Positions 1 through 10,132 of a DNA stretch of 64,000 bases are shown here, piece after piece. The notes below the pieces were generated by a model, which worked only from the letters and a program-made list of their open reading frames with translations, was not told where the DNA came from and did not search any database. The number at the start of each line of letters is the position of its first letter. The first letter of the stretch is position 1. The position numbers and the translations under genes were made by a program. The DNA is from Liolophura sinensis (lineage: Eukaryota > Mollusca > Polyplacophora > Chitonida > Chitonidae), in NCBI RefSeq assembly GCF_032854445.1, contig NC_088306.1, positions 29,299,764-29,363,763 of the forward strand, given 5' to 3'.

Positions 1-163
1 ACAAATTGTGGGTCATGTGGGGCACTTGCAATAAATCCAGTCTGCAATTTGAGAGACCTATTAACACATTTCTACTAGTTTGTATGTTGCCACAGCAGTT
101 ACATATACCTGCCTTTGTGTGATTATTAATACAGGTAATAATTGTGCTGTTTGATTTCCACAG

Positions 164-289
164 AACCTGTTTGCTTATGGGGACCAGGATGGGAAGGGTT
201 ATGATGCCCGCTTACAGCACCCCCTTGGAGTCACTGTGCTGTCCCATGACCCCTGTGTTTTGGCTGTGGCTGACTCTTACAACCACAAG
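164..289 (+). CDS. NHLRC2: NHLRC2-like exon, NHL propeller segment
   Basis: This internal exon encodes 42 residues, from [12 protein letters not shown] to VADSYNHK. It is bounded by a TTTCCACAG acceptor and an AAG|GTAAAT donor, so it is a whole number of codons in phase 0. The motifs LQHPLGVT and VADSYNHK are typical of a blade of the NHL beta-propeller, and the peptide closely resembles the late NHL repeats of vertebrate NHLRC2. That is a protein with a thioredoxin-like N-terminal domain, an NHL propeller and a C-terminal beta-sandwich. The upstream exons must lie left of the window. The next exon continues the same blade in frame. The family assignment is from recognition of the peptide, without a search. 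Confidence 0.85.
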
Positions 290-1779
290 GTAAATTGACG
301 GGGAGTGGGATGTCTCCTGTTCTATAGTTGACTTGTGTTTATGTTGAATCATGTATGTTATATTTAGTAGCAGTGATGTAGTGATAATCACTTATGTGTA
401 GTCACATACATGTAGCTTTGTTAATTCTTTTAATCAGTTCTCTCAGTTCTTTCCTTGTTGTATTGTTACTTTTGATTGTTGATTGCTATGACCGTGACAA
501 GGGACATTTAGCTCATGAGGTTGTGTCATGTGGAACTATAACTTTTGTTATTACATTTTGCTATTACGCTGCTGGAGCCCTTGACCCATGACCCACAGGT
601 GATCTTACTGGAAACTACTTTTGTACATCCCGTGTGCTACATTCATTGTGCCACTTCATGCAGTCATTATGAAATCTTCGTGGACCGCATCACAAGGTTG
701 TGCATTTTCGCGCAATATTTAGTTCGCCAAAAAAAGAGGTAGAAATTCTTCATGCACATTATTTACGTAAATACCTATATTGAATTAGCATTAAGAACCT
801 TTGTAGAATGTATAATTATTCACAGACAGCGTTTAAAACTGTAAAAAGGTTTTGTGAGCGCAGACGTGAACAAAATTGCAGCAGGTATGAATAGAATCAA
901 AAATACACCGAAGATGGCACATTGCTTATTTTTTTTTTTCATGAATGCAACAAATAAACAGATACGCATATATACACACATAGAGAAAATGTCAGGATAT
1001 AAACAATAAATAGAATATTGCACATGAAGGTTATACAATGTTGTTCTGTGAAAGGTAGAAATGATAACCCACTTGATGCTCCGCAGGCTATCATTTCCAC
1101 CTGTCATTTGATCGTATTTATGGTATTCAATCTTCTCTGCGCAATATCCTCTGTGTACTTGATACGTGTACCAAACCTTTGATACGTGCACCAAACCCTT
1201 GTTATGTGTACCAAACACTTGATACGTGTACCAAACACGTGACACATGTACCAAACCTTTGTTACGTGTACCAAACCTTTGCTACGTGTACCAAACAATT
1301 GATACGTGTACCAAACCTTTGGTACGGGTACCAAACACTTGATACGTGTACCAAACCTTTGGTACGTGTACCAAACACTTGATACGAGTATCAAACCTTT
1401 GATACGTGTACCAAACCTTTGGTACGGGTACCAAACCTTTGGTACGGGTACCAAACCCATTCTTCAGTATAGAGAATAAATATTTCATTTCCTGAGAGAG
1501 AGGTACTGCAGGTAAATATGATTTGTATTGCAAGGGACATGCAGTGAAGCCAATTCATATCCCTGTATACATACAGTGTAATGGTCTCAAAGTGCTTACA
1601 AAAATAGTTTTGTGGAAAAGTGCCTGGAATCCTTTTAAAAAGTAAGTAATACTTATAATAAAGTATAGTTTGTGTTCTCTGAGGCATCTTTTCAGTTGAC
1701 TCCCACATACACACACACAAGTGGTGTCATTATGTGAAAGGACAAAGATACAAATACATGTGTTTGCTTTCCGTTACAG
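290..1779 (+). other. NHLRC2-like intron
   Basis: This intron starts at GTAAAT and ends at TTCCGTTACAG. It holds the 20-bp minisatellite at 1161-1458. Nothing else in it looks coding; the short open frames come from the minisatellite or from chance. Confidence 0.75.
1161..1458. repeat. 20-bp minisatellite, about 15 copies
   Basis: The unit is GATACGTGTACCAAACCTTT, repeated about 15 times with point differences. Each unit carries the near-symmetric core GGTACGTGTACC. Because 20 is not a multiple of three and the unit lacks stops on the minus strand, it creates overlapping spurious open frames on that strand. It lies wholly inside an intron of the NHLRC2-like gene. Confidence 0.95.
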
Positions 1780-1989
1780 ATAAAAAAGATTGACGTTGCC
1801 ACGAAACAGTGCACGTCCTACGTGGGCAGTGGTACAGCAGGCAACTCAGTCGATGGGCATCTAAGGGAGGTCACTCTGAATGAACCTGGAGGGTTGTGCG
1901 TAGATAGAGCCAAAGGGATTCTGTACATAGCAGACACCAACAACCACTGTATTAAAACAGTTAATGTGAAGACAGATGTCATGAGGCCT
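1780..1989 (+). CDS. NHLRC2: NHLRC2-like exon, last NHL blade
   Basis: This exon has 70 codons, in phase 0 at both ends, with a TTACAG acceptor and a CCT|GTAGGT donor. It starts IKKIDVATKQCTSYVGSG and includes LNEPGGLCVD and YIADTNNHCIKTV, both hallmark NHL-repeat strings. It continues directly from VADSYNHK in the previous exon, so the joined sequence reads [19 protein letters not shown]. Vertebrate NHLRC2 has a very similar run at this junction. In the family this propeller sits between the thioredoxin-like domain and the C-terminal beta-rich domain. Confidence 0.87.
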
Positions 1990-2207
1990 GTAGGTATTAT
2001 CAGAAGGGAAACTATGTTCACAAATAATTCTCCTGTTAAAATAATCTCTCAATTTTTTTTTTCTGAATAAAAATGAGTGATTTGTTTTTTCAATAGAACC
2101 CTAAAAAATATGGATTTTTAAACAATATTCAACAATCAGTCTCTGTAGTCCTTTGAATAGACAGGCAGTTCAGTGGATTATGAGTTTTTCATGCCATGTA
2201 TTTTCAG

Positions 2208-2415
2208 TTTCCTATCATCTTCCCTTCTGTGGGACCAGACAAAACCTCAGATGTGGTGTTTAAACGTCTCACAAGAAAGTCCATCCCAGTTACGGAAACC
2301 ACGCCTGTGTGTCTAGCCCCAGGTGGGAAGGTAATGTTCAAGGTACAGGTAGACTGGAAACCAGGCATACACCTGACAGAGGGGGCACCTAGCCAGTGGC
2401 AAGTGTGGGTAGAGG
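2208..2415 (+). CDS. NHLRC2: NHLRC2-like exon, C-terminal domain
   Basis: This exon follows a TGTATTTTCAG acceptor and encodes about 69 residues starting FPIIFPSVGPDKTSDVV. It includes APGGKVMFKVQVDW and HLTEGAPSQWQVW, which resemble the beta-sandwich region after the propeller in NHLRC2. The best-looking donor is G|GTAAGT at 2416, which leaves one base over (phase 1). The next recognised exon needs phase 0. A weaker donor, TGG|GTAGAG at 2409, would keep frame and end the exon at 2408. The right boundary is therefore uncertain by seven bases, or a short exon is missing. Confidence 0.8.
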
Positions 2416-2538
2416 GTAAGTCTGACCTGTGAGAGCCCACAGTTGTATTGTTACATGTATTGTGTTTAATGGGCTAATGATACCTGATGTCTGCTTTTCC
2501 GTGAAAATTTTTTGGAATATTATTCTTTTTAAGATACA

Positions 2539-3139
2539 GTCACCTGTAGTGACACTTTGTAACCAGACAAAAAAAGGTATAGTGTGTTGCAATACCTGGG
2601 GTAAAATGACTTGTGTCGCCTGTAGTGACACTTTGTAACCAGACAAAAAAGGTATAGTGTGTTGCAATACCTGGGGTAAAATGACTTGTGTCGCCTGTAG
2701 TGACACTTTGTAACCAGACAAAAAAGGTATAGTGTGTTGCAATACCTGGGGTAAAATGACTTGTGTCGCCCGTAGTGACACTTTGTAACCTGACAAAAAA
2801 GGTATAGCTTGTTGCAATACCTGGGGTAAAATGACATGTGTCGCCTGTAGTGACACTTTGTAACCAGACAAAAAAGGTATAGCGTGTTGCAATACCTGGG
2901 GTAAAATGACTTGTGTCGCCTGTAGTGACACTTTGTAACCAGACAAAAAAGGTATAGCGTGTTGCAATACCTGGGGTAAAATGACTTTTGTCGCCTGTAG
3001 TGACACTTTGTAACCAGACAAGAGAGGTATAGCATGTTGCAATACCTGGGGTAAAATGACTTGTGTCGCCTGTAGTGACACTTTGTAACCAGACAAAAAA
3101 GGTATAGTGTGTTGCAATACCTGGGGTAAAATGAGTTGT
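2539..3139. repeat. 75-bp tandem array, 8 copies
   Basis: There are eight near-identical 75-bp units, starting near 2539, 2615, 2690, 2765, 2840, 2915, 2990 and 3065. Each carries GTCGCCTGTAGTGACACTTT and GCAATACCTGGGGTAAAATG. The period is exactly 25 codons, so the array stays open in all three minus-strand frames. The peptides are a by-product of the repeat. The array sits in the NHLRC2-like intron. Confidence 0.96.
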
Positions 3140-3256
3140 GTGGGCTTCAGGGAAACGGTGTGATTTGCCTTTTGGCATGTAGGCAGAGTGGTGTTGTATT
3201 GATGTTAGGTTAAATGTTGAAGTGTACTGTCATAATAGGCATAGTGTATGTGGAAA

Positions 3257-3393
3257 GGTCTAGTAGCAACCTGTGGATTTTAGCTGTGGGTTTTTCCCGG
3301 GTTTTGTCTGATTTCCACACGCCATGATGCCGTCCCCCGTCATATGAGTGAATTTTTCTCAAGTAGAGCGTAAAACACCATTCAAATTAAATA
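3257..3393 (+). repeat. SINE family A fragment (3' part)
   Basis: This is a diverged right half of the tRNA-derived SINE whose full copies lie at 54024-54290 and 57388-57640. It keeps the CAACCTGTGGAT and GGGTTTTTCCCGGG stretches and the tail GCGTAAAACACCATTCAAAT. It lies in the NHLRC2-like intron. Confidence 0.8.
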
Positions 3394-3455
3394 ACCCCTA
3401 TTTGTATTCAAAAATGTTCAGAAGCCTTTCCTGTGCATACATCACATTTGACCAG

Positions 3456-4665
3456 CTTTTTTACTCTGCTACAGTATATAGCCTATGTAGAATAAATGCC
3501 ACACACAGACATGTACATGTGTTCATTGGGCATTGGACTCTGCTACAGTATATAGCCTATGTAGAATGCATGTCACACACGGACATGTACATGTGTTCAT
3601 TAAGGCATTGGACTCTGCTACAGTATATAGCCTATGTAAAATACATGCCACACACAGACATGTACATGTGTTCATTAAGGCATTGGACTCTGCTACAGTA
3701 TATAGCCTATGTAAAATACATGCCACACACAGACATGTACATGTGTTCATGAAGGCATTGGACTCTGCTACAGGATATAGCTTATGTAGAATACATGCCA
3801 CACACAGACATGTACATGTGTTCATGAAGGCATTGGACTCTGCTACAGGATATAGCTTATGTAGAATACATGCCACACACAGACATGTACATGTATTCAT
3901 TAAAGCATTGGACTCTGCTACAGTATATAGCCTATGTAAAATACATGCCACACACAGGACATGTACATGTGTTCATTAAGGCATTGGACTCTGCTACAGA
4001 ATATAGCCTATGTAGAATACATGTCACACACGGAACATGTACATGTGTTCATTAAGGCATTGGACTACTGCTACAGTATATAGCCTATGTAGAATACATG
4101 CCACACACAGACATGTACATGTGTTCATTAAGGCATTGGACTCTGCTACTGTATATAGCCTATGTAAAATACATGCCACACACAGACATGTACATGTGTT
4201 CATGAAGGCATTGGACTCTGCTACAGGATATAGCTTATGAGAATACATGCCACACACAGACATGTACATGTGTTCATTAAGGCATTGGACTCTGCTACAG
4301 TATATAGCCTATGTAGAATAGATGTCACACACGGACATGTACATGTGTTCATTAAGGCATTGGACTCTGCTACAGGATATAGCTTATGTAGAATGCATGC
4401 CACACACAGACATGTACATGTGTTCATTAAGGTATTGGACTCTGCTACAGTATATAGCCTATGTAGAATACATGCCACACACAGACATGTACATGTGTTC
4501 ATTAAGGCATTGGACTCTGCTACAGTATATAGCCTATGTAGAATACATGCCACACAACGGACATGTACATGTGTTCATTAAGGCATTGGACTCTGCTACA
4601 GTATATAGCCTATGTAGAATACATGCCACACCACAGACATGTACATGTGTTCATTGGGCATTGGT
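3456..4665. repeat. 75-76-bp tandem array, about 16 copies
   Basis: About 16 units each contain CATTGGACTCTGCTACAGTA and the palindromic core ACATGTACATGT. Starts are spaced 74-76 bp apart (3531, 3606, 3681, 3756, 3831, 3906, 3982, 4058, 4134, 4209, 4283, 4358, 4433, 4508, 4584, 4659). Single-base indels around 3955-4260 and 4555-4630 break the 25-codon frame. Its sequence is unrelated to the neighbouring 75-bp array at 2539-3139. Confidence 0.96.
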
Positions 4666-4717
4666 CTTGAAGACTTTGGTGGAGTTTGGAGGTTAAATCA
4701 GATGTACATGAAAGAGT

Positions 4718-4915
4718 TATTTATTTATGTTTTTGATTGGTTTTTTGCGCCATACACAAGAATATTTCATGTATACGATGTCGACCAGCATTGAGATGGG
4801 TGGAAACCAGGCAAAAGCCCAGGGAAACCCACGACCATCCACAGGTTGCTGAGAAACCTTCCCACATACAGGTGGAAAGGAAGCCAGCATGAGCTGGACT
4901 TGAACACACAGGCCC
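4718..4915 (-). repeat. SINE family A copy, reverse
   Basis: The copy reads from an ATTTATTT tail through AAGAATATTTCA, GGAAACCCACGACCATCCAC and AAGCCAGCATGAGCTGGACT, the reverse-strand order of SINE family A. It lacks a clear tRNA head and lies in the NHLRC2-like intron. Confidence 0.88.
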
Positions 4916-5206
4916 CTGTACATGAAAGAATAAGTTAATAAATTATTTGCCAGAATTGAGCCCCACCCCATTATAAAAGCCAACACACACACACATTCCC
5001 ACCCCCTTCAACCTAAAGAACTCTCTTTAATTCTTTAATGTTATGGGCCAATGTCCTGTCTGAAGTAATGAAAATAATGGAAGAAAAATTTAACTGCAAA
5101 GGGAACAAACAAACCCATTGGAGAAAACTCCGTGTACATGGAGCCTAAATTCCTAGTGAAGAAAAAACACTGACAGCTTTTTCTGTTTTGTATTCTTTTT
5201 TGACAG

Positions 5207-5302
5207 AGAAATCCAACAAGAGTCATTCAGAAAAACAACTTTGAAGATCGAGAAGAGTACATACCTGAAATTATTGTCTCTTTGCCTGATTCCTCAGCCC
5301 AG
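5207..5302 (+). CDS. NHLRC2: NHLRC2-like exon, near C terminus
   Basis: This exon has 32 codons after a TTTTTTGACAG acceptor, from RNPTRVIQKNNFED to EIIVSLPDSSAQ. The string IIVSLPDSS resembles the ISLQIPDD segment near the end of vertebrate NHLRC2. A CAG|GTGAAA donor follows at 5303. If that donor is not used, the frame runs on for eight residues (VKSINVFF) to TGA at 5327-5329, and those residues also resemble the next family strand, VSVSVFL. The gene therefore either ends here in shortened form or continues to an exon I could not find. Phase does not match the strong donor of the preceding exon. Confidence 0.72.
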
Positions 5303-5329
5303 GTGAAAAGCATAAACGTGTTTTTTTGA

Positions 5330-5551
5330 GGCATTTGGTGTACTTCTGTGATGACAGTGGATTGTGTAAAATGAAGGGCGTTTTACATAAACACTGTTTT
5401 CCGCTTAGAGACCAATGGTAGTGGATCGTATACAGAAAACATAAAACTGACTCTTGATTAATAATGCAGACCTGTTTTACATGTATTTGTCAAAAGGCAT
5501 TGATTGATTTATTTATTTGATTGTTATTGAACGGTATACTCCACTCAAATA
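5330..5551. other. Non-coding stretch after NHLRC2-like exons
   Basis: No gene is seen here. A worn reverse SINE-A tail (ATTTATTTATTTGATTG) sits at about 5505-5550. Confidence 0.5.
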
Positions 5552-5746
5552 CAGCGTAAATACGAACAGGGTAAGGAAAAAGCGCTGCTGGAAATACGCC
5601 ATGTAGAAGATCTGGCTGAAAAACGAGAGGAAAAGATAAATAGCATAACACCCTCCTCCGACTATCTTAAACTCCGTCTACCAGATATTCTACACCGTCA
5701 GCCAAATATCTCTGTGCGTGATAAACCTTGGCTGACAGAAGTATGA
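5552..5746 (+). pseudogene. Unidentified protein-coding remnant
   Basis: An open stretch reads KYEQGKEKALLEIRHVED, then lysine/glutamate-rich sequence, then LRLPDILHRQPNISVRD and KPWLTEV, then TGA. A second coding-like stretch, GQGLNLNRRKDSHILIGTLR, follows in another frame at about 5783-5842 and is broken by stops. The composition is protein-like: charged, with a helical start. It carries no start codon and is interrupted, so it is most likely a decayed mobile-element or retrocopy fragment. I do not recognise the family. Confidence 0.4.
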
Positions 5747-6186
5747 GAAAAAATCCAGCATTATATGATAATATGATGTGTGGACAGGGTTTGAATCTTA
5801 ACCGGAGAAAAGACAGCCACATTCTCATAGGAACATTACGGCACTAGTATCGTGCCGGATCACATACGATCGCCAGATAACTACAGGTACATTGCTCGTT
5901 CACCCGAACTGTGGAGCTCAGAAACGGGAACAACAGATTCAACATACGCAGATCACATCAGAGAAAAAACAACTATGTATCGATTCGCCAGACGCATAGT
6001 TAGGAAATGGCCAGACAGTTGATAATGGTCTATCAGATTTGTCGACCTAAACGCATCTGGTAACAAATCCCCTTAATAATTGTATTATTGTCATAATTTG
6101 ATTAATCCTTCTTAATTTTGATGTCATGTTCGGACGCAGATATGTGTATATTATGTTGCTAGACTGCAATATCCAAGACGGTAGTA

Positions 6187-6300
6187 TGTGGAAGGTGGCA
6201 GACCAACCTGCGGATGGTCTTGGGTTTCGCCCGGTTTCCAGCTATAATGTTGGAAATATTCTTGAATGTGGCTTAAAACTCTAATCAAACAAATAATTAA
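6187..6300 (+). repeat. SINE family A fragment
   Basis: The fragment contains CAACCTGCGGATGGTCTTGG, CCCGGTTTCCAGC and TATTCTTGAATGTGGC, followed by a worn AATCAAACAAATAA tail. This is the 3' half of SINE family A. Confidence 0.85.
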
Positions 6301-6904
6301 GCAGTATCCAAGACTGTTCATTTGTTCATGTTCTTAACACTGCTATATCAACAGGACTTTCTGACAACAAGTTAACGAAGCTTTGGAAAATCGTCAAGGT
6401 ATGGTGAAACTACTTGTAGATATAGCAACAATATATCAGTGGAGTTCACAATGTATACTTAGATATAACTCCTGTTTTACTTTACATATCCACGTTTCCA
6501 TCTGATTCCACCCTATTATAAATATGATTTACGTCCGCTTGTTCTTCGGAATGAGTTGCTCTGGCATTGTTCACTCTCTATGGTACCCAATCTAGTCATT
6601 TGTAAGAACGCCTCTGCGTTATAACATCGGTGTATGAACAGTTTGGTGTAGATTTGAGATGTTTTGTAAAACTTCATCTCTACTTTTTTATCGAAGCCAT
6701 TTTTCTTCTGTGTCTAAAGTCTCCACATATATACTGTCACTGTTACAATATAATTGAAGACGTACAGCTTACAATAACCCTTTTTTCAAACATTGCCGGC
6801 AATGTTGTGGTTGATATTGATACAATTATATACGCATAGTTTGATATTAAACTCCATTTAAATGTATATACATTTGGCTTCTGTGTTTTCATTTTTTGCT
6901 ATAG

Positions 6905-6941
<37 letters not shown>

Positions 6942-8600
6942 TCCTTGCTTTAGATATGTAGGTGAAGACAGAAGTTGTGAAGCAAGGCGGTTGATATATG
7001 TATGTGGAAAAATTGCCGAAATAGTAGTTACAAAAGGTGTGTTTAAAGCGACAAAAGAGTTATGTTTATCTGTGTATCCAAGTGTAACCATAGCCGTGAG
7101 AACAATCAAGCCATTTTGGGATTGGCGCTCAAAATGCTTAGGCCCCAATTACAATCGACCGTCGCCTTCAAAGCGATACACTATGCTGTAATCACGGGCC
7201 AACGTCCATGTAATAAACGAGGCGTGTAGAAACTATTTTTAAAATGAATGCCAGTTCACAAACTTCTTTTAAAGCAAAAATTGACATATTAAAGTTTGAA
7301 ATAAGTCTAAGACCACTGTTTGAAATAATGGTATCTGATGATTATTTTTTTTTTATTATTTTCTACTGAAACAAGCACGTTTCCCAAATTGAGACTCGTT
7401 TTAAAATTTCGAATCAATTTTTATTTGAAAAAGACGGTATTTTTTCCAGCATTGTTCCTAAAGTGCCCCCGGTTTTTTTGTTGTTGTGCTTAGTGGCTGT
7501 TTTCCAAAGACGCTTTAGCATAACCGAACGGAGAGGATGCGTTCAAACCGCTTCGTCCTCTGGTCAGCCCTTCATGATTTAAAAAAACAAACAGGCATGT
7601 TTTAATGTGTGAATGGTACATGATGGTTCAAAAGGGCTTTTGATTCAACACATGACCGGTTACAATAGGTTGTTATCGCCAGTGAAATATTCATGAGTAC
7701 GGCGTAAAACACCAATCAAAGACAAATATCTCAACGTCGAAATATTTTTCCTTGACTTTGTTTCTGGCACTTTCTTAAAATGTCTTAATTTGGAAACCCT
7801 TCTGCAGATCAGAGGAAGGGGTAACAGAGTGAAACCGTGTAATCGGTACCATGCACCAGAGAAATGTAAGGCTTACTCCATAAGGGGAAACGAAGCAAAG
7901 AAAGTCCTCGAATTAAAAAGCCATATTATTTTACTAGATTTGAGAGTCATAAAAATGTCACTGAATACAAGCACCACCAGGGGCGGCAGAAGCAAATTAA
8001 GATTGCCCCGACTATCTCAGTCCAATAGGTGAGGGTCCTGGGGACACCCAGGCCCCGGAAGCTGGGGACCTCAAGACGGGGCCGCAGAGACATTGAAAGC
8101 GATTTCTGGCGTCTAAAATTTGAAACTACATTAAAATATATGAAGTGCTGAATTCTTATTATTGACGCACATATCGGTGCCCAGTGGCGCAGAAAAATGC
8201 AATTTGTTGGGATCAAATATGGGCGTCAGACTTTCACTAGGTGGCGAAAATTGGACCTCGAGTAATACATCTTTCGGTTATGTACATTACTGGCGTACTT
8301 TTTCACCTAGTGCCAAATAAATATTCAAAATTTGGGGCTGAAACGATCATACATACCGGAAAATACTGTCGTCATCTATATTTAAAGTCCCAAAAAGTAT
8401 ACTTTTGCAGATAATTTACTCACGTTAACGATATTGAATCTGTGGGCCGTCAGCAGACTGCACAGATGGCACTGTTTTGATATAACAGCCTGTGTATAAA
8501 CACCGTCCAGTAACCGGTTAAATCCATTACAGCTGTAGGTCTATTTGTAGTAGTACTGAGACTGCAAGTTGGTTAATTCATTGCTCGTTTCACTCAAACT
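6301..8600. other. Non-coding stretch with minor repeats
   Basis: No credible gene is visible. A dinucleotide (AT)n run lies at 6909-6937. A SINE-A tail fragment (GAGTACGGCGTAAAACACC) lies at about 7684-7722. The remaining short open frames show no family resemblance. Confidence 0.5.
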
Positions 8601-8627
8601 TAATTATTTTGAAGATAGAAATTCGAA

Positions 8628-10132
8628 ATGTCGATTCTAAGCTATTTCTCTCTAAATTCACGTTCAGAAATTCGTCAGAATCCGTCTCCGCTGCTAGGCG
8701 CTGCCGGAGAAAACCCTCAATGCGGTGCCAACGCGCCTTCGACATCTGGGTCCCAAATAACCCCACAGCGAACTCGCACGACACGTGTGTCATCTCCCTG
8801 TCAGCCCAGATCGTTTGATTTTCCGTTCCTTGAGTTTGGTAAAAAAAAAAACTATCGTTAATCGGAAGTTTCCAACGGAATGGTTTAATAAATACTCCTG
8901 ACTGCATTATCAAGAAAATAGGCCTACCAACATTGCTTTCTGTTTTGTATGCCAAAACGCAACCTTTTCGTCAAAGTTTTCCTCCAGCAGTAAGGCTGAG
9001 CCCACTTTCATATCTGAAGGTTTCAGCAACTGGGAAGAAGCAGGCAGCCTGTTTAGTGAACACGAAGCTAGCAAGTGTCATAAAGAAGCCGTTCAACATC
9101 TCGATACCTTACCAGCAACTACTAGAGATATTGGCGAATCCCTCAGTCGAGCGCTTGCTGAAAATAGGCGTCGTTTATGTCGACAAGGTTTACCATTCCG
9201 TGGAAGCAGTGCTGCTACAGATGAAGACGACGGAATCTTCACGCAGCTGCGTGGAAGTGACGACCCGTCTCTTCTACAGTGGTTTAAAAAGAGATCAAAA
9301 AATATGTATCGCATGGCATTCAGAATGAAGTGATTCGTGTCCTTTCAAGACGGGTCATAAATGAAATGCTGAAGTCTATCCATCGCTCCAAGTTTTATTG
9401 TATAATGGTAGATGAGTTAGCTGACGTTTCCAATCATGAACAGGTCGTACTAGTTTTTAGGTGGGTAGGAGAGGATTTTATTGTTCACGAAGATTTCCTC
9501 GGGGCTTACAAAGTAGATGACATCACTGTTGAAAGTTTGGTAAAAGTAGTTTTGAAAGTTCTTTGTAGAATGAATGTATCAGTAGGAAAATGCAGAGGGC
9601 AATTTTATGATGGCGCGAGCAATATGATTTGGAGAAAATCCGGCGTGGCTGTCAGGTTACAGGAGTTGAAACCGAAAGAAGTTACGCACTAAATTTGTAA
9701 ATTGATCAAATGAAGCATTAACTAATATTCAACCTGATACACCTTGCGTTAAAGTACTGTGTCCTGTACACGCTGGACTCTTCGTGCAAATTCACTGCGG
9801 AGCATTCTTGATAACTATGAGGTTTTATTTAATCTGTGGGAAGAGGCATTACAATGCGCAACAGACACTGAAGTAAAACTAGGATATTGGAGTACAGTCA
9901 CAAATGAGAAAATCTGATCTTTTCTGGGGAATATCAGTCTTACACCTCATTCTTAAGCACTCCGATAATCTTAGTAAAACATAATAAATTTCAAAGTTCA
10001 AATTTGTCAGCAGCAGTAGGTCAAGCATTGATTCTTTCACTGTTAGAACCCTTCAGAAAACAAAGCAAAACCGAGATTTTGACGTGTTTTACAGGAAGAT
10101 TCTCCAAAACGCAAAATCACTTGAAGTAGAAG
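8628..10132 (+). pseudogene. hAT-type (ZMYM1-like) transposase pseudogene
   Basis: Read across frames, this matches the hAT/TTF-zinc-finger transposases related to ZMYM1. It has an N-terminal region from MSILSYFSLNSR, the block FPTEWFNKYS, the zinc-finger core AFCFVCQNATFSSK, then HEASKCHKEAVQHLDTLPAT. The RNase-H-like core follows, with SKFYCIMVDELADVSNHEQ and GQFYDGASNM, and then LRANSLRSILDNYEVLFNLW. Breaks are: an indel in the A11 run at 8841-8851, an in-frame TGA at 8899-8901, a one-base loss in the A6 run at 9297-9302, and several stops after 9690. It ends with DVFYRKILQNAKSLEVED, running straight into the minisatellite. It is an old, immobile copy; terminal repeats were not found. Confidence 0.85.

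Noticed and set aside
1104-1533. Overlapping minus-strand open frames of 80-140 codons
   Set aside because: They are translations of the 20-bp minisatellite in several frames. The peptide repeats track the DNA unit and have no start context or domain.
2389-3178. Three overlapping minus-strand frames of 168-242 codons
   Set aside because: They are products of the 75-bp array, whose period is a multiple of three, and lie inside an intron on the opposite strand.
3348-4696. Repetitive frames on both strands (VYSLCRIHATHRH and CILHRLYTVAESNA types)
   Set aside because: They come from the second 75-bp array. Frame changes at single-base indels show no selection on the reading frame.
8899-8901. 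In-frame TGA as selenocysteine in the transposase
   Set aside because: The family has tryptophan at this site in my recollection, the copy is broken elsewhere, and no SECIS-like structure was sought or seen. A simple nonsense change is likelier.
8590-8955. Minus-strand frame of 121 codons
   Set aside because: It is antisense to the hAT transposase pseudogene, which has clear family motifs on the plus strand.
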